A DNA stretch of 64,000 nt, from contig NZ_JAQNDM010000002.1 of NCBI RefSeq assembly GCF_028368975.1, forward strand, positions 930,001 through 994,000, in the 5' to 3' direction. Position 1 is the stretch's first letter. Each line of letters opens with the position of its first letter. The notes beneath the pieces are model-generated. The model searched no databases and was not told where the DNA came from. It was given only the letters and a program-made list of their open reading frames with translations. Source of the DNA: Stigmatella ashevillena. Its GTDB lineage: Bacteria > Myxococcota > Myxococcia > Myxococcales > Myxococcaceae. Shown in pieces: positions 26,584 through 35,501 of this stretch. Both the position numbers and the translations under genes were made by a program.

Positions 26584-28821
26584 TTGCGAAACAAAATCCT
26601 GAGAAGTTTCTGTGCAGCATGGTTGGGCTTGACCTACGCCGCTTGTGGCACCGCTGAGCAGATGGAAGGCGATGTCACCGCCTCCACAGCGAAGGACACG
26701 GGCGAGGACATCCAGGCCGCGCTGAGCGCGCTGACCAACGTGACCGTGCTCGCCTCCCACGACGACAGCACGCCTGCCTTCATCCAGGGCCGCTTCGGTC
26801 AGGCCTCGCGCTCCCTCTCGGGGCTCCGGTCCCAGGATGCCCACGAGAGCGTCCTGGAGGTGCTGCGCAACGTCGCCCCCGTGTTCCGCCTGAGCCCTGA
26901 GGAGCTCTACCTCAAGCGCGTCTCCACGGATGATCGGGGCCACCAGTTCCTGCGCTATGGCCAGACCCTGAATGGCCGCGAAGTGCTGGGCGCCGAGCTC
27001 ATCCTCTTCCTGGACCGTGACGGCAGCGCATATGCCGTCAACAGCTCGGCGCGCGGAGGCCAGCGGACGCTGCTGGCCACCCAGCCGGGCATCGCCCCCG
27101 AGGCCGCGGCGGTCTCCGCGGCGGCTGCGACGGACGCCTTGCGCAAGGAGGCTCGCAGCACCGGGCGCACCGTCTATGTGCGCGGCGAGGACGGAAACCT
27201 CGTGCTGGCCCATGAAATCCAGGTCACGGGTGTTCGGGCCGACGGCCTGCCCGTGGACGACCGGCTCTACGTGAACGCCCAGAATAGGCAGATCGCCCTG
27301 CGCGATTCGCGCATCCACACCGCGCTCAACCGCGCCGTGTACAGCGCCAACAACGGCTCCAGTCTGCCGGGCACGCTCAAGCGCCAGGAAGGCGGCGCGG
27401 CCACCAACGATGCCCACGTGGACCTCAACTACGAGCAGCTGGGAAAAACCTACGACTGCTATAAGACGAACTTCAACCGCGACTCGTACAACGGCGCGGG
27501 CGCGCAGCTGAAGAGCACCGTTCACTACTCAAGCGGCTACGTCAACGCGTACTGGGACGGCACCCAGATGGTGTACGGCGACGGCGACGGCACCACGTCC
27601 ATCGAGCTGGGCAAGGACCTGGACGTCACCGTGCACGAGCTCACCCACGCAGTGACCGAGAACGAGTCGGACCTCGTCTACTCCAATGAGTCGGGCGCGC
27701 TGAACGAGGGCATGAGCGACATCTTCGCGGCCTACTGCGAGAGCTGGACGACCAACTGGGCCACTGGCACGGACGTGTGGCTGATCGGCGAGGACATCTG
27801 GACGCCGGGCACCGCGAACGACGCGCTGCGGTACATGAACAACCCGACGAAGGACGGCTCCTCGCGGGACTACTACCCCGAGCGCTACACGGGCTCGTCG
27901 GACAACGGCGGGGTGCACTGGAACTCGGGTATCGCCAACCTGGCGTTCTACCTGCTGTCCGTTGGCGGAAACCACCCGCGCGCCAAGACGACCGTCACCG
28001 TGACGGGCATCGGCGTGCAGAAGGCCGGAAAGATCTTCTACGAGGCCAATGCCAACTGCATGACCTCCTCGTCCAACTTCGCCGCGGCCAAGACCTGCAC
28101 CGAGCAGAAGGCCGATGCGTTCTACCCCGCTGACAAGGCGTCGGTGACGGCGGCCTGGACGGCCGTCGGTGTGGGCGTCACGGTGGCCCCGGGCACGCTC
28201 ACCAACGGAACCCCCGTCACGGGTCTCTCCGACGCGACGAACGGGGTCAAGACCTACAAGCTGACGGTGCCCGCGGGGCAGACGAGCCTGAAGTTCGTGA
28301 CCACCGGCGGCTCGGGCGACCTGGATCTGTACGTGAAGCTCGGCTCGGCGGGCGATGCCTCCAGCAACAACTGCAAGTCGGAGGGAACCTCCTCCGCGGA
28401 GACGTGCACCATCACCAACCCGGCGGCGGGCGATTGGTACGTGACGCTGCTGGCCTACGCCTCCTACTCGGGGGTGACGCTGACGGGCACCTACAGCGGG
28501 AGCACCGGCGGCGGCAACGTGCTCACCAACGGGGCGGCTTCGACCGCCTTCAGTGGGGCCAAGTCCTCCTGGACCTGCTGGACGCTCGCCGTGCCGTCCG
28601 GCAAGACCACTGTGACCTTCAACCAGGCGGGTGGCACGGGTGATGCGGATCTGTTCGTTCAGGTGGGCGCGCAGCCGACGAGCAGCAGCTACAAGTGCAA
28701 GTCGGCGGCCACCAACAACACCGAAACATGCTCCGTCACCAACCCAGCGGCAGGCACCTATTATGTCTGCTCGTATGGCTACGCCGCCTACACCAACACC
28801 ACGCTGAAGGGCACCTACTAG
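26584..28821 (+). CDS. Secreted M4 (thermolysin-family) metalloprotease with two PPC domains
   Basis: A 745-residue preproprotein. The start is TTG 26584, chosen because AGGAGG at 26571-26576 sits 7 bases upstream and the signal peptide begins there (ending in AAC, possibly lipidated before processing). The FTP/PepSY propeptide covers about 55-255. The peptidase M4 domain has the zinc motif HELTH (His351, Glu352, His355) and the third ligand Glu375 in NEGMSD, with the catalytic His side at DNGGVHWNSGI. Two pre-peptidase C-terminal (PPC) beta-sandwich domains follow, at about 545-635 and 655-745, with the repeated TGGSGDLDLYV / AGGTGDADLFV motif. It would digest proteins outside the cell, fitting a predatory or scavenging lifestyle. 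It is monocistronic, with a strong terminator behind. Confidence 0.95.
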   Translation: MRNKILRSFCAAWLGLTYAACGTAEQMEGDVTASTAKDTGEDIQAALSALTNVTVLASHDDSTPAFIQGRFGQASRSLSGLRSQDAHESVLEVLRNVAPVFRLSPEELYLKRVSTDDRGHQFLRYGQTLNGREVLGAELILFLDRDGSAYAVNSSARGGQRTLLATQPGIAPEAAAVSAAAATDALRKEARSTGRTVYVRGEDGNLVLAHEIQVTGVRADGLPVDDRLYVNAQNRQIALRDSRIHTALNRAVYSANNGSSLPGTLKRQEGGAATNDAHVDLNYEQLGKTYDCYKTNFNRDSYNGAGAQLKSTVHYSSGYVNAYWDGTQMVYGDGDGTTSIELGKDLDVTVHELTHAVTENESDLVYSNESGALNEGMSDIFAAYCESWTTNWATGTDVWLIGEDIWTPGTANDALRYMNNPTKDGSSRDYYPERYTGSSDNGGVHWNSGIANLAFYLLSVGGNHPRAKTTVTVTGIGVQKAGKIFYEANANCMTSSSNFAAAKTCTEQKADAFYPADKASVTAAWTAVGVGVTVAPGTLTNGTPVTGLSDATNGVKTYKLTVPAGQTSLKFVTTGGSGDLDLYVKLGSAGDASSNNCKSEGTSSAETCTITNPAAGDWYVTLLAYASYSGVTLTGTYSGSTGGGNVLTNGAASTAFSGAKSSWTCWTLAVPSGKTTVTFNQAGGTGDADLFVQVGAQPTSSSYKCKSAATNNTETCSVTNPAAGTYYVCSYGYAAYTNTTLKGTY

Positions 28822-28851
28822 CCTCTCCCTTCAACTCCAGACGGATGTCCG

Positions 28852-28882
28852 GACGCCCGGGAGCTTCACGCTCCTGGGCGTC
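28852..28882 (+). terminator. Strong terminator hairpin shared by converging genes
   Basis: GACGCCCGGGAGC (28852-28864) and GCTCCTGGGCGTC (28870-28882) pair over 13 positions (one G-T) around a 5-base loop, followed by TGTGTTT. It ends the protease transcript and overlaps the last codons of the oppositely oriented SDR gene. Confidence 0.75.
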
Positions 28883-29822
28883 TGTGTTTGGAGCTCGGAT
28901 TCGGGGGGAAGTAAACAGAGCGCAGATACGCCTCAAGCCGCACAGGCTTTCGCCCCAGGACGTGCTCCAGTGTGTCATCCGGCTGGTTGAACTCCCCCCT
29001 CTGGATGGCATCGAGCCAGTCCGCCATGAACTCCGCAACTGGAACCGGCTTGCCGCCCTTCGTTTGCCGCTCGACGTAGGCTTCACGCGTCACCTTCGTG
29101 AGCGCTACCGGCTTTCCAGCAAGTTCCGAGAGCGCGTCCGCGATGTCCTGAAACGAAGAGGGATGACCTGCGTTGAGGGTGTAATCCCGATTCTCATGTC
29201 CTGTCTGCGTGAGAATGTTCGCGGAGGCTTCCGCCAAATCCGTGCGAGAGGCGAACGCGGCCTTTCCCTCGCCCTCGGTGGCGAGAATCCCCACCTCGAG
29301 AACCGTGTTGCCCAAATAGAGCGGCAGCGCCTCCAGATAGAGTGGGTTTCTCAAGATCGTGTACGTCAACCCGGACTCTTGGAGAGACCGCTCCGTCTCC
29401 AGATCGCTCTGGGTCACCCAGGGAATCGGTTGGGACGAATCCCCTTTGCGTTGAATGCTCGTATAGAGAACATGGCGGACCCCCGCTTCTTGGGCAGCCT
29501 TGATGACTTGAAGGTGTTGAGCCGTCCGATCGGTGAACGCCACCGTCGATACCAAGAACACCTTGTCGATTCCCTCAAAGCTCGAGACGAGCGAGCGAAA
29601 GTCGAAGTAGTCCGCCTTCCGCACTTCGATGCCCTGTTGCGTCAACGCCTCCGCCCGGCGTGGCTCCCTGGCCGAGGCGAAGATCCTGTGCTTTGGCATC
29701 TTCTCCAGGAGGAACTGAACGATCTCCTGGCCCAGATGTCCTGTCGAACCCGTCACCAGCACGTTGTCTTGGCTCACGTTCCCTCTTCCGGTGTTTGTCA
29801 TTCTCAGCCAGTCCACCGTCAC
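28866..29822 (-). CDS. NmrA/SDR-family NAD(P)-binding oxidoreductase
   Basis: A 318-residue protein. GTG at 29822 overlaps the stop of the TetR gene (GTGA), which supports that start; ATG 29801 is an alternative closer to the fold. The Rossmann motif TGSTGHLG lies near residues 24-31. The later sequence (GIEVRKADYFD, VLYTSIQRKGD, ILRNPLYLEALP) follows the NmrA-like atypical SDR/quinone oxidoreductase (QOR2 or azoreductase-like) pattern, without the Tyr-x-x-x-Lys of classical SDRs. These proteins bind NAD(P)H and reduce quinones or act as redox sensors. It forms a two-gene unit with the TetR repressor, which very probably controls it. Confidence 0.85.
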   Translation of the reverse strand: MTVDWLRMTNTGRGNVSQDNVLVTGSTGHLGQEIVQFLLEKMPKHRIFASAREPRRAEALTQQGIEVRKADYFDFRSLVSSFEGIDKVFLVSTVAFTDRTAQHLQVIKAAQEAGVRHVLYTSIQRKGDSSQPIPWVTQSDLETERSLQESGLTYTILRNPLYLEALPLYLGNTVLEVGILATEGEGKAAFASRTDLAEASANILTQTGHENRDYTLNAGHPSSFQDIADALSELAGKPVALTKVTREAYVERQTKGGKPVPVAEFMADWLDAIQRGEFNQPDDTLEHVLGRKPVRLEAYLRSVYFPPNPSSKHRRPGA

Positions 29823-30433
29823 GGTGCGTTGTTGCGAACGAGCCGGCTGCGCCCCGTTGCCAGGATCTCCTCCGACAAGCCGGGGGCAACGCGCGCGACA
29901 GCTCGGGAGAGGACAAGCGCGCCCATCATCCCGCTCAGCATCTCGATCGCCCGGGCCCTGGGACGGGCGCCGTCCTGCTTGGACGAGGCCCCCTTCTTCG
30001 CCCCCATCTGGGTCTCGAAGAGGCTCAGGTAGCGCTCGATCCCCGCGGCATAAGCACGCTGGACTTCCTCCCCCTGGCGCGCCGCATCGATGACGAACGC
30101 GGCCGTTGGGCAGCCGCCATCCGCCGCATCCCGGTGAGGGGCTGAGAGATAACCGGTCAAGGCGGCAAGAAACGCCTCGCCCTCCCCTGGCGGAGCCGCA
30201 CTCAGGGTCTGGGCGAGGGTGCGAAGCGCCTCGTCGAATGACAGGGCGAACGCCTCGCCCACCAGTGCCTCCTTGGACTCGAAATGATTGTAGAAGCCGC
30301 CGCGCGTGAAGCCGGCGTTCTTCATCAGATCGTTGAGCCCAACGCCGTCGACGCCCCGCTTCCGGAACATCTGCGCCGCCGCCTCGACGATCGCCTTCCG
30401 GTTCGAGGCCGCCTGCTTCTTCGTCAGCTTCAT
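29819..30433 (-). CDS. TetR-family transcriptional repressor
   Basis: A 204-residue protein. The N-terminal helix-turn-helix (residues 8-55) reads IVEAAAQMFRKRGVDGVGLNDLMKNAGFTRGGFYNHFESKEALVGEAF, a textbook TetR pattern. The C-terminal ligand domain resembles the group that senses small electrophiles or quinones. It is the first gene of an operon with the NmrA-like oxidoreductase. A perfect 20-base palindrome lies 42 bases upstream, in the spacer of a good promoter, so the protein probably represses its own operon and is released by a substrate of the oxidoreductase. Confidence 0.92.
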   Translation of the reverse strand: MKLTKKQAASNRKAIVEAAAQMFRKRGVDGVGLNDLMKNAGFTRGGFYNHFESKEALVGEAFALSFDEALRTLAQTLSAAPPGEGEAFLAALTGYLSAPHRDAADGGCPTAAFVIDAARQGEEVQRAYAAGIERYLSLFETQMGAKKGASSKQDGARPRARAIEMLSGMMGALVLSRAVARVAPGLSEEILATGRSRLVRNNAP

Positions 30434-30467
30434 CCCTTCACCCCGCTGGCCCTCACTGCTAACGATG

Positions 30468-30497
30468 ATGATCTACATCATAGCACTATGATGTCAA
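30468..30497 (-). promoter_or_regulatory. TetR-operon promoter with embedded operator
   Basis: On the minus strand a perfect -35 box, TTGACA (30497-30492), is followed after 18 bases by GATCAT (30473-30468). The 9-bp inverted repeat ACATCATAG-CA-CTATGATGT at 30475-30494 fills the spacer. A repressor bound there would exclude RNA polymerase, the classic TetR arrangement. Confidence 0.65.
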
Positions 30498-30579
30498 CTG
30501 ACCGCGTTATGTGCAGCCCCTCGCCAGGCGGATGGCTTGAACGCAAGGGGCCCTGGCAAGGCCACCGGACAGGGAGGCC

Positions 30580-30929
30580 CTAGAAACGGGACTCGATGCT
30601 CACGGACGGGGTCGGCTCCCCGGCGACGGTGTCGATGAAGGGCGCGATCACCAGTTCGTGCGCGACCCCCTGGAGCACCGGAGAGCCATTGAAGATGAAC
30701 ACGCTCCCCCTCGCCCCCGTAGCCGCGGAAGGTGTAGGGCGAATCCTCGCGGGTCGCCTGCGGGTGCTTCTGGATTTGCGCTCCCTTCGATCGTGGGATC
30801 CAGGATCTCGAGCGTCTGGGCGGTCCGCGGTGCTTCCGTCTCAACACGGGGTGGTGGGACCGCCTCACCGCTACAACCTGCCGCGACAGAGGCCACTCCC
30901 AGACACGCCAGCATGCGAACGTTCTTCAT
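30580..30929 (-). pseudogene. Frameshifted small lipoprotein gene
   Basis: ATG 30929 starts a good lipoprotein signal (MKNVRMLACLGVASVAAGC) and reads well to about DPTIEGS. From there the sensible reading moves to the next frame (IQKHPQATREDSPYTFRGYGGEGER) and then to the third (VFIFNGSPVLQGVAHELVIAPFIDTV and on to SIESRF, stop at 30580). Both shifts go the same way; the second lies in a G-run (GGGGGCGAGGGGGAG) where indels and sequencing errors are common. Joined, the product would be about 115 residues of unknown function. It is either a recent pseudogene or two sequence errors. It diverges from nth. Confidence 0.55.
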
Positions 30930-30982
30930 GAGCTTCAGGTGCTCCCCCCCTTTTCAGGCACTTTCACGCTGGTTGCTGATAC

Positions 30983-31636
30983 GTGCCAAGTGCCATGGTT
31001 CCCGCCCAACCCATTCCCTCCCTTCTCCAGCAGCTCCGACAGGCTCATCCCGATGCCCGCTATGAGCTGAACTGGACGACCCCTTTCGAATTGCTCGTGG
31101 CCACCCTCCTGGCCGCGCAGTGCACGGATGAGCGCGTCAACCGGGTGACCGCCACGCTCTTCCAGAAGTACCGGGGGCCGCAGGACTTCGCCCAGGCAGA
31201 CACCGGGGCACTCGAGGAGGACCTCCGGCCCACGGGCTTCTACAAACAGAAGGCGAAGGCCGTGCAGACCATGAGCCGGGAGCTGCTGGAGCGGTTTGGT
31301 GGCGAGGTGCCCCAGACCCTCGAGCAGCTCGTGACGCTGCCCGGCGTGGCCCGCAAGACGGCGAACGTCGTCCTCAACACCGCCTTCCAGCTGCCCTCGG
31401 GCGTTATCGTCGACACCCACGTGGTCCGGGTCAGTCAGCGGATGGGACTCACGAAGAAGAAGAAGCCCGAGGACATCGAGCAGGAGCTGATGCGCTTGGT
31501 ACCCCAGGACCAGTGGACCTTCTTCGGCCCCGCCATGGTGCTCCATGGCCGGTATACCTGCATGGCCCGCAAGCCCCAGTGCGGCGCCTGCCCCATGGCG
31601 GCCTTCTGCCCGAAGATCGGGGTGGAGGAGGGGTGA
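30983..31636 (+). CDS. nth: Endonuclease III
   Basis: A 217-residue DNA glycosylase/AP lyase of base-excision repair that removes oxidised pyrimidines. The helix-hairpin-helix LPGVARKTANVVL carries the catalytic Lys125, and VDTHV the Asp144. The 4Fe-4S cluster ligands are Cys193, Cys200, Cys203 and Cys209 (C-x6-C-x2-C-x5-C), as in Escherichia coli Nth. The start is GTG 30983 or ATG 30995; neither has a strong ribosome site. It stands alone and meets the sugar-transporter operon tail to tail 18 bases downstream, with no hairpin between. Confidence 0.95.
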   Translation: MPSAMVPAQPIPSLLQQLRQAHPDARYELNWTTPFELLVATLLAAQCTDERVNRVTATLFQKYRGPQDFAQADTGALEEDLRPTGFYKQKAKAVQTMSRELLERFGGEVPQTLEQLVTLPGVARKTANVVLNTAFQLPSGVIVDTHVVRVSQRMGLTKKKKPEDIEQELMRLVPQDQWTFFGPAMVLHGRYTCMARKPQCGACPMAAFCPKIGVEEG

Positions 31637-31654
31637 GGGCCCCGCGGCCTTCGG

Positions 31655-32479
31655 TCAGGCCACCCGGGGACCGTTCTCTCGCGTGAACTCGCCCAGCTCG
31701 TGCGTGAGCTCCTCCAGCTCACGCCCACCCGCCATCCGCTGGATCAGCTCCTCCCGGGTGATCTGTTCCTTGGAGAAGGTGCCCTGGCTCCTGCCCCGGT
31801 TGAGGATCGTGAAGCGGTCTCCGATGAGCCACGCATGGTGCGGGTTGTGCGTGACCAGGATGACGCCACAGCCGCGCGCACGCGCCTGGGCGACGTAGCG
31901 CAGCACGATGCCCGCCTGCTTCACGCCCAGCGCCGACGTGGGCTCATCGAGGATGAGCACCCGGGCGCCAAAGTAGACCGCCCGGGCGATGGCGATGGAC
32001 TGCCGCTCCCCTCCCGACAACGTCCCCACCGCCTCCGAGCTGTCCCGGACGCGGATCCCCATCTTGTCGAGCTCCGCGCGGACGACTGCGTCCGCAGCCC
32101 CTAGGTCGAACCACCGGAAGGGCCACACGCCCTTCATGGGCTCGGCCCCCAGGAAGAAGTTCCGCACGATGGAGAGCATCGGGACCATGGCGAGATCCTG
32201 GTACACGGTCGCGATGCCCCGCTCCCGCGCCTCGCGGGGAGACTTCAGCCGGACCTCCTCTCCTGAGAGGAGCATCCGCCCCCGGTCGGGCAGGTGCACC
32301 CCGGAGAGGGTCTTGATGAGCGTCGACTTGCCGGCGCCGTTGTCCCCGAGCACGCACATGACTTCGCCCGCGTGCACGCTCATCGAGACGTCCTCCAGGG
32401 CAGACACCTTGCCGAAGGACCGGGCCAGCCCCTCCACCTCGAGCAGGGGCGGACTGCGTCCCACCTCCGGGCCACTCAT
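31655..32479 (-). CDS. Sugar ABC transporter ATP-binding protein (single ATPase domain)
   Basis: A 274-residue ATPase. ATG 32479 overlaps the permease stop by 4 bases; the longer upstream frame is only antisense-like read-through of the permease. Walker A is GDNGAGKST, the Q-loop is in [10 protein letters not shown], the ABC signature is LSGGE and Walker B is VLILDEP with a His switch in VTHNPHHA. It matches the CUT2 group, but with one ATPase domain instead of the two fused ones of RbsA, as in inositol or fructose (FrcA-type) systems. It is the last gene of the SBP-permease-ATPase operon. Confidence 0.9.
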   Translation of the reverse strand: MSGPEVGRSPPLLEVEGLARSFGKVSALEDVSMSVHAGEVMCVLGDNGAGKSTLIKTLSGVHLPDRGRMLLSGEEVRLKSPREARERGIATVYQDLAMVPMLSIVRNFFLGAEPMKGVWPFRWFDLGAADAVVRAELDKMGIRVRDSSEAVGTLSGGERQSIAIARAVYFGARVLILDEPTSALGVKQAGIVLRYVAQARARGCGVILVTHNPHHAWLIGDRFTILNRGRSQGTFSKEQITREELIQRMAGGRELEELTHELGEFTRENGPRVA

Positions 32480-33459
32480 CGCCGCGCCTCCACCATCCAG
32501 CCCCGGACATAGGTGTTGACGAGCACGGCGCCGATCAACATCGCCCCGAGGAAGACCTTGTACCAATCGGAGTCGACCCCCGCGAACACGATGCCCTGCT
32601 GGACCATGCCGAAGATGAGCGCCCCCAGCGCGGCGCCGAGCACGGAGCCATGGCCGCCCGTCAGCAACGTGCCCCCGAGCACCGCCGCGAGGATCGCCTC
32701 CAGCTCCTTGCCCGTCCCACGCAGCACATCCGAGCCGGTGAACTTGACGGCCTGGAACGTGGCGATGAGGCACGCGCAAAGAGACGTCGTCATGAACATC
32801 GCGATCTTCACCCGGGCCACCGGGACGCCGAGGTTGCGCGCGGCGTCCGGCGCGCCCCCTGCCCCGAAGATCCAGTTGCCGAAGCGCGTGCGCAAGAGCA
32901 CCCAGCTCGCCAGCACCGTGATGCCGATCCACCAGAGAATGGACACGGAGAAGACGCCGATCCGGCTGGCGAACAGCGCCTCGGCCGAGCCGTAGTGGAG
33001 CGCCTGGCGCAGCCCGCCCACTTGCGTGCGGCCTGTCACCAGGCGGGTGACGCCGATGGTGCTCCCGCTGAGGATGAACAACGTGCCCAGGGTGACGATG
33101 AACGAGGGCAGCTTCGTGCGCGTCACCACCAGCCCGTTGGCCAGGCCCACGCACAGCGAGAGCACGGCCGCCACCGCGATGGCCGCCCAGATCGACCAGC
33201 CCAGCCGGTCGCACAGCAACGAGATGGTCATGCCGCAGGCGGCGATCGTCGAGCCCACCGACAGATCGAACTCGCCGGCGATCATCAACATCGAGACGGC
33301 GACGGCCAGCAGGCCCAGCTCGGAGGCAATCTCCAGGTAGGTCGCGGCCCCGGCCGGGGAAAGAAAACCCGAGCCCCCCGCATAACTGGCGAAGAACAAC
33401 CAGACCGCCACCACACCGAAGGCGGCCCCCAGCTCTGGGCGATTCAGGATTCTGCGCAT
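32476..33459 (-). CDS. Sugar ABC transporter permease (RbsC/CUT2 type)
   Basis: A 327-residue integral membrane protein with about 8-10 hydrophobic segments. The CUT2 signatures are clear: [17 protein letters not shown] near the N-terminus, [13 protein letters not shown] in the middle, and [26 protein letters not shown] towards the end, the cytoplasmic coupling region. It starts 7 bases after the binding-protein stop and overlaps the ATPase gene by 4 bases. With the ATPase and the lipoprotein binding protein it imports a monosaccharide or polyol. Confidence 0.92.
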   Translation of the reverse strand: MRRILNRPELGAAFGVVAVWLFFASYAGGSGFLSPAGAATYLEIASELGLLAVAVSMLMIAGEFDLSVGSTIAACGMTISLLCDRLGWSIWAAIAVAAVLSLCVGLANGLVVTRTKLPSFIVTLGTLFILSGSTIGVTRLVTGRTQVGGLRQALHYGSAEALFASRIGVFSVSILWWIGITVLASWVLLRTRFGNWIFGAGGAPDAARNLGVPVARVKIAMFMTTSLCACLIATFQAVKFTGSDVLRGTGKELEAILAAVLGGTLLTGGHGSVLGAALGALIFGMVQQGIVFAGVDSDWYKVFLGAMLIGAVLVNTYVRGWMVEARR

Positions 33460-33466
33460 GTACTCC

Positions 33467-34468
33467 CTACCGGATGCCTTGCTTGCTGAGTTCGATGACC
33501 CGCGCTGCTGTCTCCCGAGTCACGAACCCTGGACCGGTCGGGAGGACACCGCCCGCCGGCAACACGCCAAATTGCTTGTACTGCGTCAGGAGCACAATCG
33601 GCAGGTACCCCTGAAGGTACTGCTGTTGGTCGATGGCGAACTCCAGCTCACCGCCCTGGATGCCGGAAAGCACGTCCGGGGTCAAATCGAAGGTGCCCAG
33701 CTTCACCTTGCCCAGGCTGCCGCCCTGCTTCAGCGCGGCCAGCGCCGCGTTCGAGCTCAAGGGACCGAGCGTCAGGATGCCGTCCACCCCACCGCTCAGC
33801 GCGGCGGAGACCTTCTGCTGTGAGTCCGTCGGATCGGCCGCGTTCACGGAGAGCACCCGGCCGGTGCCTCCCGCTTTGGCGACCGCGTCCAGGAAGCCCT
33901 TGCAGCGCAGGTCCAGCGAGGCATTGCCCACCTCGTGGTTCACGCAGAGCACGTTCTTGACGCCCGTGGCGGCCATCTTCTCGCCGCCGCCCGCGCCGGC
34001 CTCATACTCGGTCTGCCCCACGTGGAGCAGCACGCCCAACTGCTTGTAGACGTCACTGCCCGAGTTGATGGAAATCACGGGAATGCCCGCGTCCACGGCG
34101 GCCTTGATGGACCGGGAGAGGGCCTCGGGATCCGGAATGGAGACCACGAGCCCGTCGGGCTTCTTGGCCACCTCCGCGTCGATGAGACGGCTCATCGCCA
34201 CCATGTCGAACGTCTGGGGCGCGTTGTAGGTGACCGTCACCCCGAGATCCTGGGCGGCGTTGTTCACCCCATTCTTCACGACGCTCCAGAAGGTGTCGGA
34301 GGCCTGGCCATGGGTGACGACGGCGAGGGTGATGTTCTTACGGGGCGCGCTGGGCGCCTGGGGCGCCGGTGCCTGCTGCGCCGGTGCGGAGGGCTCGCTC
34401 TTGGTACACGCCGTGGCCAGCACGACGGCCAGACAAGCCATGACTGCCCGGAACCTTTGGGAACGCAT
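33467..34468 (-). CDS. Sugar-binding lipoprotein of the ABC transporter
   Basis: A 333-residue protein. ATG 34468 is preceded by AAGGA at 6 bases and starts a signal peptide ending in LATAC, a plausible lipobox; the longer frame upstream is not supported. An Ala/Pro linker leads to a periplasmic-binding-protein type I fold: [34 protein letters not shown], then the hinge [34 protein letters not shown]. The residues resemble ribose, allose and inositol binders. It is the first gene of the transporter operon and is divergent from a PfkB-type sugar kinase, which may phosphorylate the imported sugar. The substrate is not certain. Confidence 0.9.
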   Translation of the reverse strand: MRSQRFRAVMACLAVVLATACTKSEPSAPAQQAPAPQAPSAPRKNITLAVVTHGQASDTFWSVVKNGVNNAAQDLGVTVTYNAPQTFDMVAMSRLIDAEVAKKPDGLVVSIPDPEALSRSIKAAVDAGIPVISINSGSDVYKQLGVLLHVGQTEYEAGAGGGEKMAATGVKNVLCVNHEVGNASLDLRCKGFLDAVAKAGGTGRVLSVNAADPTDSQQKVSAALSGGVDGILTLGPLSSNAALAALKQGGSLGKVKLGTFDLTPDVLSGIQGGELEFAIDQQQYLQGYLPIVLLTQYKQFGVLPAGGVLPTGPGFVTRETAARVIELSKQGIR

Positions 34469-34649
34469 GTCGTTTCCTTGCTTTGGTAGCCAGGTCTCCC
34501 CCCCTAGCTGCTCGCCCAGCCTACATGGTGGTTTAACGGGCCGGCAATCTAGGTGGGCACGCCCCATTTCGAGAACCTCGTTTTTCTCCCGCCCCCCACG
34601 GGCACGCTGCCGCTCGACGTCCACGGCGGATTCGCGTAGCTAGGGGGAG

Positions 34650-35498
34650 ATGACTTCCCTCCCCGAGTTGCTCGTTGTCGGACATGTCACCCGGGATCTC
34701 TTCCCTGGAGAGAACCGCCTCGGCGGGGCCGCCTCGTTCTCCACGCGCGCCGCGGCCATGCTCGGCATCCAGACCGCGCTCGTCACTGCGGCGCCCCCGG
34801 ACTTTTCGCTGCTCGCGCCCCTGAAGGGGCTCTCGAACGTGGCGCTCCACATCGTCCCCAGCCAGACGGTCACCACCTTTGAGGTGGACTACAGCGGCCC
34901 CCGCCGCCGGCTCTACCTGCGCGAGGTGGCCCGCCCCATCCGCATCGAGGACATTCCCGTGGCCTGGCGCGGCATTCCCGTCGCCTATGTCGCCCCCGTG
35001 GCGGGCGAGTGCGACCGTGCCCTCGTGGATGGGCTGGGCGCGAAGCTCATCTGCGCGGGCTTCCAAGGGTGGCTGCGGCGCTCGGGCGCCGACCAGCGCG
35101 TGGAGCCCGCCATCACCCCCGAGGCGCTCGAGCCACCGCGAGGGCTCAACGCGATCGTCTTCTCCGAGGAAGACCATCCCGAGGGGGAGTTCATGTCCGA
35201 GCAGCTCGCCCAGAAGGGGCTCGTCGTGGCCCTCACCCGGGGGCGAAAAGGCTCTACTCTCCGCAAAGGCAGCCAGCGGTGGGACATCTCCGCGGCCCCC
35301 GCCCATGAGGTGGACCCCACCGGCGCGGGCGATGTGTTCGGCATCGCCCTCACCCTGGCGCTGGCGCGGGGGGCCTCGCCCCAGGAAGCCGCCCGGGTGG
35401 CCTCCGAGATCGCCGCGCGCGTCGTGGAGGGGCCCGAGCTGGGCAAGCTCACGGAGGCGGATGCTTCGCACCTGCCCCCCCGAGGCCGGACTTCCTGA
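34650..35498 (+). CDS. PfkB-family carbohydrate kinase
   Basis: A 282-residue kinase. The C-terminal PfkB signature DPTGAGDVFGIALTLAL holds the catalytic Asp in GAGD, and the N-terminal sugar-binding Gly pair is in GENRLGGAASFSTRAAAMLG. It is short for the family, with a reduced lid region. ATG 34650 has TAGGGGGAG directly before it. It diverges from the sugar ABC transporter across a 181-base spacer, so it probably phosphorylates the sugar or polyol that the transporter brings in. Its 3' end lies 3 bases from the end of the opposing dehydrogenase gene. Confidence 0.88.
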   Translation: MTSLPELLVVGHVTRDLFPGENRLGGAASFSTRAAAMLGIQTALVTAAPPDFSLLAPLKGLSNVALHIVPSQTVTTFEVDYSGPRRRLYLREVARPIRIEDIPVAWRGIPVAYVAPVAGECDRALVDGLGAKLICAGFQGWLRRSGADQRVEPAITPEALEPPRGLNAIVFSEEDHPEGEFMSEQLAQKGLVVALTRGRKGSTLRKGSQRWDISAAPAHEVDPTGAGDVFGIALTLALARGASPQEAARVASEIAARVVEGPELGKLTEADASHLPPRGRTS

Positions 35499-35501
35499 GC
35501 C

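Noticed and set aside
30494-30868. A 124-codon minus-strand gene
   Set aside because: Only its middle part is protein-like, and that part is one frame segment of the frameshifted lipoprotein gene; the rest is Arg-rich shadow.
31655-33214. A 519-codon version of the ABC transporter ATPase
   Set aside because: The first 245 codons are out-of-frame read-through of the permease gene; the ATPase begins at 32479 with a 4-base overlap.
34571-34585. CGAG-AAC-CTCG followed by five T as a terminator
   Set aside because: The stem has only four pairs and lies between divergent genes, where no transcript needs to end.
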